64,000 nucleotides of DNA from DASRBN01 sp035294305. GTDB taxonomy: Bacteria > Chloroflexota > Ktedonobacteria > Ktedonobacterales > Ktedonobacteraceae. Within the stretch, counting starts at the first letter, position 1; each line of letters starts with the position of its first letter. The notes under the pieces were generated by a model that was given only the letters and a program-made list of their open reading frames with translations, was not told the origin of the DNA and did not search any database. The DNA lies in contig DATGLD010000019.1 of assembly GCA_035294305.1 (NCBI GenBank), positions 1 through 64,000 of the forward strand, read 5' to 3'. Positions 1-8,174 of this stretch are shown one piece after another. The position numbers and the translations under genes are program-made.

Positions 1-1
1 G

Positions 2-124
2 GCGATTGCTCAGGCCTTGCTCACGGTGACGGCTCAGGATGCCTCGGGCTGGTTTACCCATTGTGGATACCCGCCCACCTCATCTCAATCTTCCTCTCTA
101 ATGGAAGAGATTATAGCTCGATGA
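2..124 (+). pseudogene. 3' fragment of an IS630-family transposase
   Basis: An open frame enters from the left edge and stops at TGA 122-124. It encodes about 40 residues whose middle reads TAQDASGWFTHCGY, which matches the usual C-terminal end of IS630/Tc1-mariner-like transposases (a WF-HCGY tail). The start and the DDE core lie outside the window, so it cannot be told whether the gene is complete upstream. It abuts, head to tail in sequence but on the opposite strand, the 5' half of another IS630-type transposase. The product would be a DNA-cutting transposase if the rest is present. Confidence 0.55.
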
Positions 125-125
125 T

Positions 126-625
126 TCAGTACACCGCTGTAGGGGCCCAGCCGTAGCGGGGCGTCAAAGCAATAGTGGAACCGCATTCATCAATAAAGAC
201 GAGTTGACGGGCATCTAGCTGCTCCACTTGGGCTTGCCAGGCCGCTCGATCTTGCTGATTCTGTTCGCTAGCTGCCAGTGTCTTTTTTTTCGTGTATAGC
301 CTGCTGCTCTGATGGCTCGGCTCATCGTGCTTGGGCTGACCTTGATGCCCGAGCGGCTTTCCCACATCTGACAATAGTCTTCTAGCCGGGCATCACAGCG
401 TTCTTGCAGCAGGGCTTCGACATTGGCTTGTAGTGCCGCCGTTTTCTTGGGCGTGCGTCCTGGAATGACTTGTGGCTGCACATTGCCGGTTTCTCGCCTC
501 TGCTTCAAGTAGCGCTTGATCGTGGCTCGTGAGATGTGAAAGAGTTCCATAATCTGGGCTCGCGGCTTTCCCTCGTCTACGGCACGCAGCACCCGTTCTC
601 TGAGATCTTGTGAATATGCTTTCAT
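126..625 (-). pseudogene. IS630-family transposase, 5' part, truncated
   Basis: The first frame (starting at 625) encodes an N-terminal helix-turn-helix (MKAYSQDLRERVLRAVDEG, then a second HTH around residues 20-45) typical of the IS630 DNA-binding domain. The catalytic start of the DDE domain, VFIDECGS, lies in the -1 frame (374 to 126). The two frames join at a run of eight A on the minus strand (T8 at 283-290), giving a continuous YTRKKKTLAAS. Such A-rich runs serve as -1 slippage sites in some members of this family, so the frame change may be natural. The protein then stops right after the first DDE aspartate segment (RYGWAPTAVY), so the second and third catalytic residues are missing and the gene is dead. 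Confidence 0.7.
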
Positions 626-649
626 GCCTCCATTCTATCACCCGGCTCA

Positions 650-1079
650 ATCCTTCTGCTATCCGCTGTAGCAGTCAACATGCAAGGATAATGTTAATCC
701 GCCAAGCTGCATGAGGAAATCTTAATGAAGAATATTGTAGTGAATCCAAAATCTTGGGTCACGCCCAACCCCGCAGCTCGATATTCCAGTACGTGATGCT
801 GGCCTCAAAAAAAGAATTGTTCAACCACCTGACGGGAAAGAAAAAAGATCTGCCATTCTGGATCACCAAGCAGTTTCTCGTCAGAGGGTTGGCGCTGGTA
901 TAAATACAATGCCAGATAAGCAAATGCTTCCTCCGGCAGGTAGACCGGAGTCAGGTGCTTCTGCACCGCCCCCTGCAAAATCCCAAAATCTCGCAGAGCC
1001 GGTGAAGAATTGACCGACCCCCAAGAAGGCTGTAGACTTCGGGATATCAAACACAAGAATATCCAGAGGAGAACAGCCA
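650..1079. other. gene-poor stretch between IS remnants
   Basis: No convincing gene is seen. A minus-strand frame (805-1080) contains a plausible protein-like piece (VYLPEEAFAYLALYLYQR) but has no recognisable family and no ribosome binding site. It may be a degraded gene end left between two insertion sequences. Confidence 0.3.
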
Positions 1080-1778
1080 TGCTTAGGAGTCAGACCGTGA
1101 ATACAATACACGATTTAGCAGCACAAGGGAAGTCCGTGCAGGAGATTGCTCAAGAGTTGCAGATCTCTCGCACCACCGTGCGTAAATACCTCAAGCACCC
1201 CCGTGCGCCCCCGGCCATCCAAGCTGGATCCTTACAAAGAGCAAATTCAGAAGTGGGTTGTGGAAGACCATTGCACCAATTGCGAGGTGATGCTGCTGCG
1301 CCTGCAAAAGCTGGATTACACCGGCGGGATCAGTATCCTCAAAGAGTTTGTGCATCCGCTCCGGCCAGCCGCCGCTGGCCATGCCCCCGTCCAGCGCTAT
1401 GAAACCAAGCCGGGAGAGCAACTTCAATTCGATTGGGGCGAATTTGTCTACGAGCAGGAAGGTCAGATGCATAAATTCTATGGCTTTGTCGCCATCATTG
1501 GCTATTCGCGCATGCGCTTCATCACTTTTGTCAAACGCTGCGACACGCCCACGCTCATCCGCTGCTTCATGGAGGCCTGTGAGTACTTCGGCGGACTCCC
1601 TAGAGTCACCCTGACCGACCGCATGAAGAGTGTCTTGCTGGAAATGGAGGACAAGAATCCGCGCTGGAATCCGCGCTTTGCCGATTTCATGGTCTCTATC
1701 GGCGTGACGGCCCGCCTCTGCAAGCCCTACACGCCTCAAACCAACGATTTGATTGCATACTGCCCTCCTTGCGCATGA
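1080..1778 (+). pseudogene. IS21-family transposase IstA, frameshifted and truncated
   Basis: The N-terminus (from ATG 1080) is an HTH of the IS21/IstA type (SVQEIAQELQISRTTVRKYL). The reading frame then shifts by one at a C-rich run near 1207-1215, and the following frame gives the start of the retroviral-integrase-like DDE domain: FDWGEF supplies the first aspartate and LTDRMKSV the second. The homology ends at KPYTPQT near 1740, before the third acidic residue; the next bases belong to the tail of a serine recombinase gene on the other strand. No istB partner follows. The gene cannot give an active transposase. Confidence 0.75.
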
Positions 1779-3172
1779 TTAGCGTGTTTTTGCAAATTTG
1801 TGAGCATTCTTCCGAGGAGCGTGCTCGTCGGGAGGTGGAAACACCGCCGTCCATTGATCATTGATCCGATACATGGGAAGCAGTCCTGCGCGTCCCCACG
1901 CCATGAGCGTTTCTCGGCAGACCTCATAGGCCAACGCTGCTTCCTCGGCACTCAACAGGCCAAGCTCGGCTAGCCTAGTGCCGTGCGTTTTTAACTGGTG
2001 ATAGCGTCGTAAGGAGACCACGCGAGCAGCAGCAAAGGGCTTTCCTTCGTAGGTAAGCCGCCCAAGCCCATTGAGTTGCTCGGCCACCTCGGCATCGGTG
2101 AAATCCGAGAGCAACTGGTCGACGAGCGCAATCAGTTCTGGCGAGCTGCAACGCCCACGCCCCACAGGAACCGTGATGGTTTGGGCGGCTTCCCCTTTGA
2201 AGCGAACGTGAGCGGTGATCACATCTGCTTGCCTGAGCACGGTCACATCTTCCAGCAGCCAGCGAACCATGCGTTTGCGGTCTCGATCGGAGGTGCGGGA
2301 ATCCTTCCACACACGTGGGAAATCTTCCACCAAGTCCCTCATCGCCTGCTGTCCAGCACCGACAGTGTTCGTTGTTCGGCTTCTTGTTGACGCTCAGCTT
2401 GCTCGGTGACCTCTGCCAGTTCACGCAAGCGGGCGTTCCAGTCCGCTTCTAGCACATCAGCAAACGGACGATTTTCTGGATCAACCCGGAAAAAGCGGCG
2501 TTGCGCCATTTCGGCCGCGTAGAGCGCACGCTCCACCTACTGGACACGCAAACGCCCAGCTTCTTGCACCTGAGCCTGGAGTTCTTCGTGGATCTGGATA
2601 CTGGTCTCGATGGTGAGAGGGGTCAGTTGTGCCAGCAGCAGCTCAGCGATCGCCGCATCTAACCCTGCTCCAAGCAGACGTTGGCAGCACTTGTCCTCGC
2701 CCTCTTCAATATGCTCCTTTTGACACAGGTACTCCGGGTAGAGACACTTGCCTTTCTTGACATCATGGTAGCGCACCGTCATCCGGTTGCCGCAGCGTCC
2801 ACAGATGACGAGTCCCTGAAGCAATGCCGACCCTTCCCGTGGGGACCGTGGCGACGGTCCTCCCCATGTGCCTGGCGATCGGCGCGCAGTTGCGCGAGAT
2901 TGGTTTCGTAGTCTTCCCAGCTGATGTAGCTAGCATGCACCTCTCGAATGAGAAACAACCACTGCTCCTGGGGAAGCGTTTGGATGTGGAGCGAGCCATC
3001 AGGATGCTTGCGGGTCTGGGTCCGTCCGAAGCAGAAGGCTCCCGCATAGCGCGGGTTGCGGAGCACTTTGAGCACGGCGTTGTGCTGCGGTGGCATCCAA
3101 TGGAGTTCACCGGTATGAGGGCCGCTGCGGACACGACGCGGGAAGAGAAGTCCATTGGTATTAACGCCGATT
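1779..3172 (-). pseudogene. large serine recombinase, C-terminal wreck
   Basis: Read on the minus strand from 3172 downwards, four pieces make up the later part of a large serine recombinase. The first is the recombinase DNA-binding domain (LLFPRRVRSG and LKVLRNPRYAGAFCFGRTQTRK). The second is a zinc ribbon (VICGRCGNRM, then C at YLCQKE). A coiled-coil stretch follows, and last comes a tail with DFPRVWKDSRTSDRDRKRMV and a final HTH-like region. The catalytic N-terminal resolvase domain is absent because the ISL3 element begins at 3173. The body carries a one-base loss at a G4 run (2841-2844), an in-frame TAG at 2537-2539, and another one-base shift at 2339-2342 where TGA and ATG overlap. It is a decayed relative of the intact recombinase at 8175-9989. 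Confidence 0.75.
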
Positions 3173-3195
3173 GGCTCATCCTGGTTTTTGGTGAA
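3173..3195 (+). repeat. left terminal inverted repeat of the ISL3 element
   Basis: This is a 23-base perfect inverted match to 4925-4947. The match extends three bases outward on each side (3170 and 4950). A further 11-base inverted match, 3160-3170 against 4957-4967, lies just outside, with a 6-base offset on the right. Confidence 0.85.
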
Positions 3196-3260
3196 ATATT
3201 GAAAGATAGCGATCTGTCTGCTATGCTCCTGCCAAAAAATGTTGCAGGAGGTGGCACACA

Positions 3261-4874
3261 ATGCCAACTACGCCGCTATTTCCCTTACCAGAAGGACTGG
3301 AATTAACCTCAATCAGCGAGACAGCAGAGGAACTGCTCGTGAGTGTGACCTCGCACCGCTCCAGTTCGCCTTGCCCGCAGTGTGCGATGTCTTCCTCTGC
3401 CATTCACAGCTCGTACCACAGGCATCCCCGAGATCTGCCCTCCGTTGGCCGTCCCATTCGCTTGGTGTTCACGGTGCGCAAGTTCTTTTGTCGCAATCCG
3501 AACTGCTCCCGCAAAGTCTTCACCGAACGGCTTCCAGATTTTATTGAAGCCTCTTCTCGTCTGACCAAGCGCTTGCGCACGTCAGTGCAAGACGTCGGTT
3601 TTGCCACCTGCGGCAAAGGCGGAGAATGTCTGAGTAAGAAGTTGGGAATGCCGACCTCAGACGCTACCGTGCTCTGGTCTTTGTTTCTAGTTCCGCTGCC
3701 TGAGGTAGGGAAGGTGCGCGTCGTCGGGATTGACGATTGGAGTTGGCGACGTGGCAAACGCTTCGGCACCATTCTCGTCAACCTGGAAACGCACAAAATT
3801 GTGGACCTGCTTGCCGATCGCGAAGCGGAGAGCGTGAAGCGATGGTTAGCTGCACACCCGGAAGTCGAAGTGGTGAGCCGGGATCGTGGAGGCGTCTATA
3901 TCGATGGCGCCACCTGGGGAGCCCCTCAAGCAACACAGGTCGCTGATCGCTGGCACCTCCTTTCGAATCTCGGTGATGCGGTGGAGGAGTTTTTGATTCG
4001 TGCTCGCATTCGCCTGCCACAACCTGCTGCAGAGTCGCCTGCCTCCCAGGAGACGCTCAACACACCACTCTCCTCTTTTTCTGCCACCCCCGCCGCGCAG
4101 CGCAAGTCGCAAGCACGCCTCTTACGCAAGTGGAAGCTCTATCAGCGGGTGCAGGAACTGCACGCAACCGGCATGAGCCTGCGCAAGATCGGAGAAGCAT
4201 TGGGCCTAGCCCGCAATACCGTGCGCAAGTATTTCCGACAAGCCCCGGAGCCGCCGCTGCCTACCCCGCGGCCCTTGCGTGCCAGTCAGCTTGACCCGTA
4301 TGAAGACTATCTCCTGGAACGATGGAGCCAGGGGGAGCGCAACGCCGCCCAATTGTACCGCGAAATCGGTGAACGTGGCTATCGGGGCTGTGCCACCCTT
4401 GTGCGAGCGTATGTCGCTCACCTACGGAGCACCACCGCTGATGGCTCCCCGCCTCGCTCGCGCAAGGAGCGCGCCAAAGCCATCTCCCCACGTGCCTTAC
4501 GTTGGCTGCTGGCCCACAAACGTGATGATCTCGAAAAGGATGAACAAGCCAGGTTAGATCAGTTGCTGAACCTCTCGCCGGAAGTGCAAACAGTCTATGC
4601 CTTACTGCAAGCCTTCCTCTCGATGGTGCGTGAGCGGAGGCATAAGGAGTTACGTGCCTGGATGGAGGATGCGATCAGGAGCGGTATTCCTGAACTGGGG
4701 AGCTTTGTTGCGGGGATTGAACGAGACTACGATGCCGTGCATGCCGCTCTCCGTCTGCCTTGGAGCCAAGGAGTCACTGAGGGCAAAGTCAACAAGCTCA
4801 AGACGCTCAAACGCGTCATGTATGGTCGTGCGGGCTTTGCTCTTCTGCGGCAACGGCTTTTGCACGACGCCTAA
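3261..4874 (+). CDS. ISL3-family transposase
   Basis: This 537-residue transposase catalyses cut-and-paste or copy movement of its own element. It starts with the ISL3 zinc-ribbon (CPQC near residue 38, then FCRNPNC near 76) followed by a DNA-binding helix region. The DDE core shows the first aspartate in VVGIDDWSWRRGKRFG, the second in VVSRDRGGVYIDGA, and the glutamate near the end in GVTEGKVNKLKTLKR. A second HTH (MSLRKIGEALGLARNTVRKY) is inserted between the second and third catalytic residues, as is typical of longer ISL3 members. The ATG at 3261 has AGGAGG nine bases upstream. The length and all motifs are intact, so it is probably active. Confidence 0.9.
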   Translation: MPTTPLFPLPEGLELTSISETAEELLVSVTSHRSSSPCPQCAMSSSAIHSSYHRHPRDLPSVGRPIRLVFTVRKFFCRNPNCSRKVFTERLPDFIEASSRLTKRLRTSVQDVGFATCGKGGECLSKKLGMPTSDATVLWSLFLVPLPEVGKVRVVGIDDWSWRRGKRFGTILVNLETHKIVDLLADREAESVKRWLAAHPEVEVVSRDRGGVYIDGATWGAPQATQVADRWHLLSNLGDAVEEFLIRARIRLPQPAAESPASQETLNTPLSSFSATPAAQRKSQARLLRKWKLYQRVQELHATGMSLRKIGEALGLARNTVRKYFRQAPEPPLPTPRPLRASQLDPYEDYLLERWSQGERNAAQLYREIGERGYRGCATLVRAYVAHLRSTTADGSPPRSRKERAKAISPRALRWLLAHKRDDLEKDEQARLDQLLNLSPEVQTVYALLQAFLSMVRERRHKELRAWMEDAIRSGIPELGSFVAGIERDYDAVHAALRLPWSQGVTEGKVNKLKTLKRVMYGRAGFALLRQRLLHDA

Positions 4875-4924
4875 CGGTCGAGAACCTGCTTGACTGGCGT
4901 GGGTGGGGCCAAGTTTTCCAGCGC

Positions 4925-4947
4925 TTCACCAAAAACCAGGATGAGCC
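4925..4947 (-). repeat. right terminal inverted repeat of the ISL3 element
   Basis: Perfect inverted copy of 3173-3195. It marks the right end of the element 50 bases after the transposase stop. Confidence 0.85.
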
Positions 4948-4949
4948 AA

Positions 4950-5384
4950 TTATACCTCGGCGTTAATAACCTGCTCACGCCATCGCTTGGTCGTGCGTTT
5001 ATAGCGGCCACAGACCGTATCGGGTTCGGTAAAGCTGCGTCGGCAGGTCAGGCAGCGAAAGCGTCGTTTGTAGAGGACGAGGTGAACGCGATGGCCTCGC
5101 AAGCTGCTATCTCGTTTCACCCGTCCCCGCGTATCATGGATTTTGATACACAGGGTTGCACATCTCGGACAGACTTCTTGGTTGGTTGTCGCTATCACAT
5201 GCACCTCGATGCTTCCATCTGCTTGAAGGCTCTGCTTGAGAATCCTCAGTTCTGGCAGATCCAGAGGAACCACAATCCCCTGGCTCAGCTGATCTGCCTC
5301 TGGTTGGCTCTCTATGATATGCTGGTTTCGCATCACTTGTCCTCGTTGAGATTTGGTGTTCCTAACCAATCTAACGAAGGACAA
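4950..5384 (-). pseudogene. ISL3-family transposase, N-terminal fragment
   Basis: The frame encodes 144 residues that correspond to the N-terminal zinc-ribbon and DNA-binding part of an ISL3 transposase (EVCPRCATLC, then RRFRCLTCRRSFTE, then GRYKRTTKRWREQ). It ends abruptly at the right end of the intact ISL3 element, with the whole DDE domain missing. It differs in sequence from the neighbouring intact transposase, so it comes from another ISL3 member. It is an inactive remnant. Confidence 0.75.
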
Positions 5385-5492
5385 GCTGCCTGCTTCCTCC
5401 TTTAGACTTTTTTCCTTTTTCCCCCGGAAGGATGCAGACCCAAAATTGTCCGTTATCGGTATGCTACGCAGCCTGTAGTTACCAGAGAGCGC

Positions 5493-5675
5493 CTACTTGT
5501 CCTCATTTGTATTGCTCCGTTCCTGTAAAAACTTTTCGAGGTCAGAACGTCTTACGCGGTAATCTCTTCCCAGTTTGACCGCGTGCAGCTTACGACTTCT
5601 CACCCACCCACGTACTGTCTCAATATGAACTTTTAAGGCTTCTGCGATTTCCTCAAGAGTAAGCCATTCGTCCAT
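5493..5675 (-). CDS. excisionase/MerR-type small DNA-binding protein
   Basis: This 60-residue protein is a single winged-helix/MerR-like HTH of the excisionase family: LTLEEIAEALKVHIETVRGWVRSRKLHAVKLGRDYRV, ending in a short charged tail. Proteins of this size and motif act as recombination directionality factors or small repressors. It is transcribed away from the promoter at 5771-5800 and shares that spacer with the plus-strand operon, so it could control both that operon and excision by the serine recombinase at 8175. Its binding site is not evident beyond nearby hairpins. Confidence 0.75.
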   Translation of the reverse strand: MDEWLTLEEIAEALKVHIETVRGWVRSRKLHAVKLGRDYRVRRSDLEKFLQERSNTNEDK

Positions 5676-5770
5676 GGCAGTTCCCCCATCAGTTTTTATT
5701 CATTACATTATAGGCCAGTTTAGCAATTTCAGTCAATCACTGCTAATTATTGTGGTTTGCCTTTAATTAC

Positions 5771-5800
5771 TTGACATTTTAGTGTATTATTATGTATTAT
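5771..5800 (+). promoter_or_regulatory. sigma-70 promoter for the integrative module operon
   Basis: TTGACA at 5771-5776 and TATTAT at 5795-5800 are separated by 18 bases. The first plausible start codons lie at 5965 and 6172, so the transcript would have a long, hairpin-rich leader. It is divergent from the excisionase-like gene. Confidence 0.5.
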
Positions 5801-5844
5801 TGTCTATGAGGCCGTTCTTTAGAAAGAAAGGAGGTATAAGGAGA

Positions 5845-5875
5845 CTGGCCTCGATATTCGCAGTATCGAGGCCAG
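5845..5875 (+). repeat. 12-bp perfect hairpin in the leader
   Basis: CTGGCCTCGATA (5845-5856) pairs perfectly with TATCGAGGCCAG (5864-5875) around a 7-base loop. It lies just after the promoter at 5771. It may be an attenuator, or a binding site for the small HTH protein. A second short hairpin (CCTCTC/GAGAGG) lies near 5950, just before the small ORF at 5965. Confidence 0.5.
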
Positions 5876-5964
5876 CAAATTTGTGAGAACCGTTACTTAG
5901 GTAGTTTGGGTTTCTCATATGACATCTAGTCATACGGGAAGCCCTCTCGTCAAGAGAGGAAAAA

Positions 5965-6162
5965 ATGGGCTCTGTTACAGGCAACTTCATACCCATTACG
6001 CTGAGGAATATCCTTCCTCTGGCGAGCAATCCGTTCTGCTGTGATCCCGCTTGTGAGTACTACTCAGCGCAGGGGGATATCACTGATGGTGCAATTCATA
6101 TTCGGGTCAATCTTCTTACGGCACAGGAATCGGCCAATATCATCTATTGGACAATCCTGTAG
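5965..6162 (+). CDS. small hypothetical protein upstream of the FG-GAP-like gene
   Basis: A 65-residue frame starts with ATG after a purine-rich GAGAGGAAAAA stretch and stops nine bases before the next start codon; its stop region overlaps the GAGG ribosome site of that gene. This layout suggests translational coupling. The protein has a CCDPAC cysteine cluster near the middle and no family that I recognise. It could be a leader peptide or simply a chance frame. Confidence 0.35.
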   Translation: MGSVTGNFIPITLRNILPLASNPFCCDPACEYYSAQGDITDGAIHIRVNLLTAQESANIIYWTIL

Positions 6163-6171
6163 GAGGCTTCC

Positions 6172-6951
6172 ATGCAAGACAGAAGACAGATGCGCGAGCA
6201 GATTGCACAACAGCCACCGGTGAGAAGGGCAAGCGCAAAACCAACTATCCAACCTCGAAGAAGCGCACCGCGTGCAACAGCATTACCGCATGGTGCGGGA
6301 TTTCACGACGGATTCCATCCAGAAGACCGATCCTATACGTCAACCGAACTGAAAGGAGGACAGCCGACATATGAGGATGAGGACGAGGTTGATGCTTCGT
6401 ATTACGAAACTCGTCTACCAACCAGCACCCGACGGTATCGCTCTACTGATGAGCAGGAAATTGTTCGAGGCAATAAACGGCTTGTCATCCACCGGGAAGC
6501 ACCACCACAATACCGGAGGAGACGCCTTCGCTTTCATTGGCTGTTCTTTCTCGGCCTGGGGATGTTCATCATGATCAGTGGCTGGTGGATATTCACTTCC
6601 ATTGGTACGTGGTGGATAAATCAGCAAAACACCTGGACTTACGGGATGCCCCGAACCTTCCAGACAGATGCAGTAGTCGGACACAATGACTCAAGTGTGC
6701 ATCCGACTCACTTCATTGCCTTGAACCTCAACGGCCATATTGAAGTGATTGAGATTCCAGGAGGTGATCCAACTCACGAACGAGTGTATATTGGCCCAAC
6801 TATCTTCGGTTCCAATCCTGCCCTCACTCCTGTTACCTTGAGTTTTCAGGACGTGAATGGGGATGGGAAGGTTGATATGTTGGTTCATGTGGGAAACCAA
6901 ACGATTGTTTTCCTTAATGATGGGAAAGGTCAGTTTCAATCGCCAAAGTAA
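6172..6951 (+). CDS. single-pass membrane protein with FG-GAP/VCBS-like tail
   Basis: This is a 259-residue protein. The first about 115 residues are polar, rich in R, Q and P, and probably cytoplasmic. One membrane segment follows (LFFLGLGMFIMISGWWIF, about residues 125-142). The outer part contains a repeat of the FG-GAP/VCBS type with a calcium-loop signature, DVNGDGKVD, near residue 228, followed by FLNDGKGQF. Such repeats usually form beta-propeller blades; with one clear blade the fold may be incomplete or need a partner. The start has GAGG at a good distance. It lies 35 bases before the next gene and is probably co-transcribed with it. Function unknown; a surface or conjugation-like role is only a guess. 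Confidence 0.7.
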   Translation: MQDRRQMREQIAQQPPVRRASAKPTIQPRRSAPRATALPHGAGFHDGFHPEDRSYTSTELKGGQPTYEDEDEVDASYYETRLPTSTRRYRSTDEQEIVRGNKRLVIHREAPPQYRRRRLRFHWLFFLGLGMFIMISGWWIFTSIGTWWINQQNTWTYGMPRTFQTDAVVGHNDSSVHPTHFIALNLNGHIEVIEIPGGDPTHERVYIGPTIFGSNPALTPVTLSFQDVNGDGKVDMLVHVGNQTIVFLNDGKGQFQSPK

Positions 6952-6986
6952 CCGAGGGGCAGCAATGCCCCTCAAAGGAGATTGCG

Positions 6987-7934
6987 ATGGTTAACGAAGA
7001 GCAGATGCAAACTGTACACCTATACATAGTCCCCGAAGACCAACTCCCACCCAGGCCTGATTATGTAGGGATATTGATCGCCACCCTCTGTTCTTTAATC
7101 CTTTTAGGGTTTATTGGACTCATCCTCCTTTCACCAAAGTCAGAACCTACAGTATCGTTTCAAACAACCATCACTGGGTTCCGCCTACCTTCGGTGAGTA
7201 AAACGGCCACAGCAACAGTTCCCGCTACAGGAAAAGGCCACCTCAACGCTACCTATGCTGTGGGTACCATCACCTTTTATAATGGGGCGATCTATACCCA
7301 GATTATCCCGATAGATACCGTTTTAAAAGGGGCCGATGGAATAGTAATTATCACCGATGCGCAGGCCGTGATCCCACCAGCGGCGCAAACTACTCCGCCA
7401 ACTTATGGACAGGTCAGCATACCGGCTCATGCGATGGTCGCAGGCGCAAGCGGCAACATTCGAGCAGGAGATATCAATACTGCTTGCTGCGCGACTTCCG
7501 TGATTGCCCAGAACCCCTACAATTTCACAGGAGGAATCGATGCGCGAGATTTTACCTACCTCACTCGTCAGAACGTAAACAAGGTGCTTGCCTCGTTAGC
7601 CCCTCCCCTCCGAACGCAGACAATAGCACTGTTCAGATCCGCTATTGTGCTCAATCCAACTTGCTCGACTACTGATAAGCCTTCACCGGAGATTGGGCAG
7701 GAGACAAAAATCGCAGTACTCACAGTAACTGTGACGTGCAGCGCAATTTCCTTCAATCTCATAGCCGCCAAGAAGCAAATACTGGGAGCGGGAAAACAGT
7801 TTGGAAGGCTAACGAGTGTCCAGTTTAGTATTGTTGGTATCACGAGCAGAAAAGGAGTCATAACGCTCAGATTGTATGTCACGGCAATTGTGAAGCCGAT
7901 TCTCAGGCTTCGTTTCGTAAACACTGGAAAATAA
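6987..7934 (+). CDS. baseplate-J-like membrane-anchored protein
   Basis: This 315-residue protein has a short cytoplasmic N-terminus, one membrane helix (IATLCSLILLGFIGLILL, about residues 28-45) and an extracytoplasmic beta-rich region. Residues about 70-170 align with the C-terminal region of the 963-residue protein at 18756-21647: the shared pattern is a G-x-I/V-x-F-x-N stretch, an I-P-x-x-T-x-L stretch, a DAV-x-PP segment and AG-x-SGN-x-x-AG. That region is commonly annotated as baseplate J/gp47-like in Chloroflexota. This copy lacks the long proline/glutamine-rich cytoplasmic part of the chromosomal paralog. It is carried next to an FG-GAP-like protein and a serine recombinase, so it belongs to the mobile module. 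Confidence 0.65.
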   Translation: MVNEEQMQTVHLYIVPEDQLPPRPDYVGILIATLCSLILLGFIGLILLSPKSEPTVSFQTTITGFRLPSVSKTATATVPATGKGHLNATYAVGTITFYNGAIYTQIIPIDTVLKGADGIVIITDAQAVIPPAAQTTPPTYGQVSIPAHAMVAGASGNIRAGDINTACCATSVIAQNPYNFTGGIDARDFTYLTRQNVNKVLASLAPPLRTQTIALFRSAIVLNPTCSTTDKPSPEIGQETKIAVLTVTVTCSAISFNLIAAKKQILGAGKQFGRLTSVQFSIVGITSRKGVITLRLYVTAIVKPILRLRFVNTGK

Positions 7935-7982
7935 AGCAAGTTACTGGTATACTTAGAGGTAGCAGACAACAAAATAGAAAGC

Positions 7983-8016
7983 GGATGTGCTGCTGTTGCG
8001 AGCAGTCAACACATCC
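7983..8016 (+). terminator. hairpin after the module operon
   Basis: GGATGTG (7983-7989) pairs with CACATCC (8010-8016), and an inner CTGCT/AGCAG pair extends the stem. It lies 48 bases after the preceding stop codon. There is no long T run, so a factor-independent terminator is only possible. Confidence 0.4.
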
Positions 8017-8028
8017 ATTCCCGTCATG

Positions 8029-8125
8029 GTGAGCCACCACGCATGACGATTAACCTCATTGTACCACAATGACCGTGCATTGGTCTATGTGTTTGGCTCA
8101 CCGTTTTTGGAAAGTGAGCCACCAC
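8029..8125 (+). repeat. repeated 12-mer upstream of the serine recombinase
   Basis: GTGAGCCACCAC occurs twice as a direct repeat (8029-8040 and 8114-8125), the second ending one base before the ORF's first ATG (8127). The second copy also forms an inverted repeat with TGGCTCAC at 8094-8101 (8-bp stem, 12-base loop). These could be binding sites for the recombinase or the excisionase-like protein, or could control recombinase expression. Confidence 0.45.
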
Positions 8126-8174
8126 TATGCCAAGCGCTACCTCTTTGTATGCCCTAGAGATGGAGTTTCTAGGG

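Larger units (their letters stand above)
3173..4947 (+). mobile_element. ISL3-family insertion sequence, apparently complete
   Basis: The element is bounded by perfect 23-bp inverted repeats that begin GGCTCATCCTGG (3173-3195 and 4925-4947) and carries one intact transposase gene. The ends start with GG, as is usual in this family. It sits between two broken genes: the serine recombinase remnant on the left and an older ISL3 transposase fragment on the right. The 8-bp flanks (CGCCGATT and AATTATAC) are not direct repeats, so no target duplication is visible; the neighbouring DNA may have been rearranged after insertion. Confidence 0.85.

Noticed and set aside
805..1080. Minus-strand ORF of 91 residues as a gene
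   Set aside because: No ribosome site, no family and a hydrophobic start that looks accidental; only a remnant is possible.
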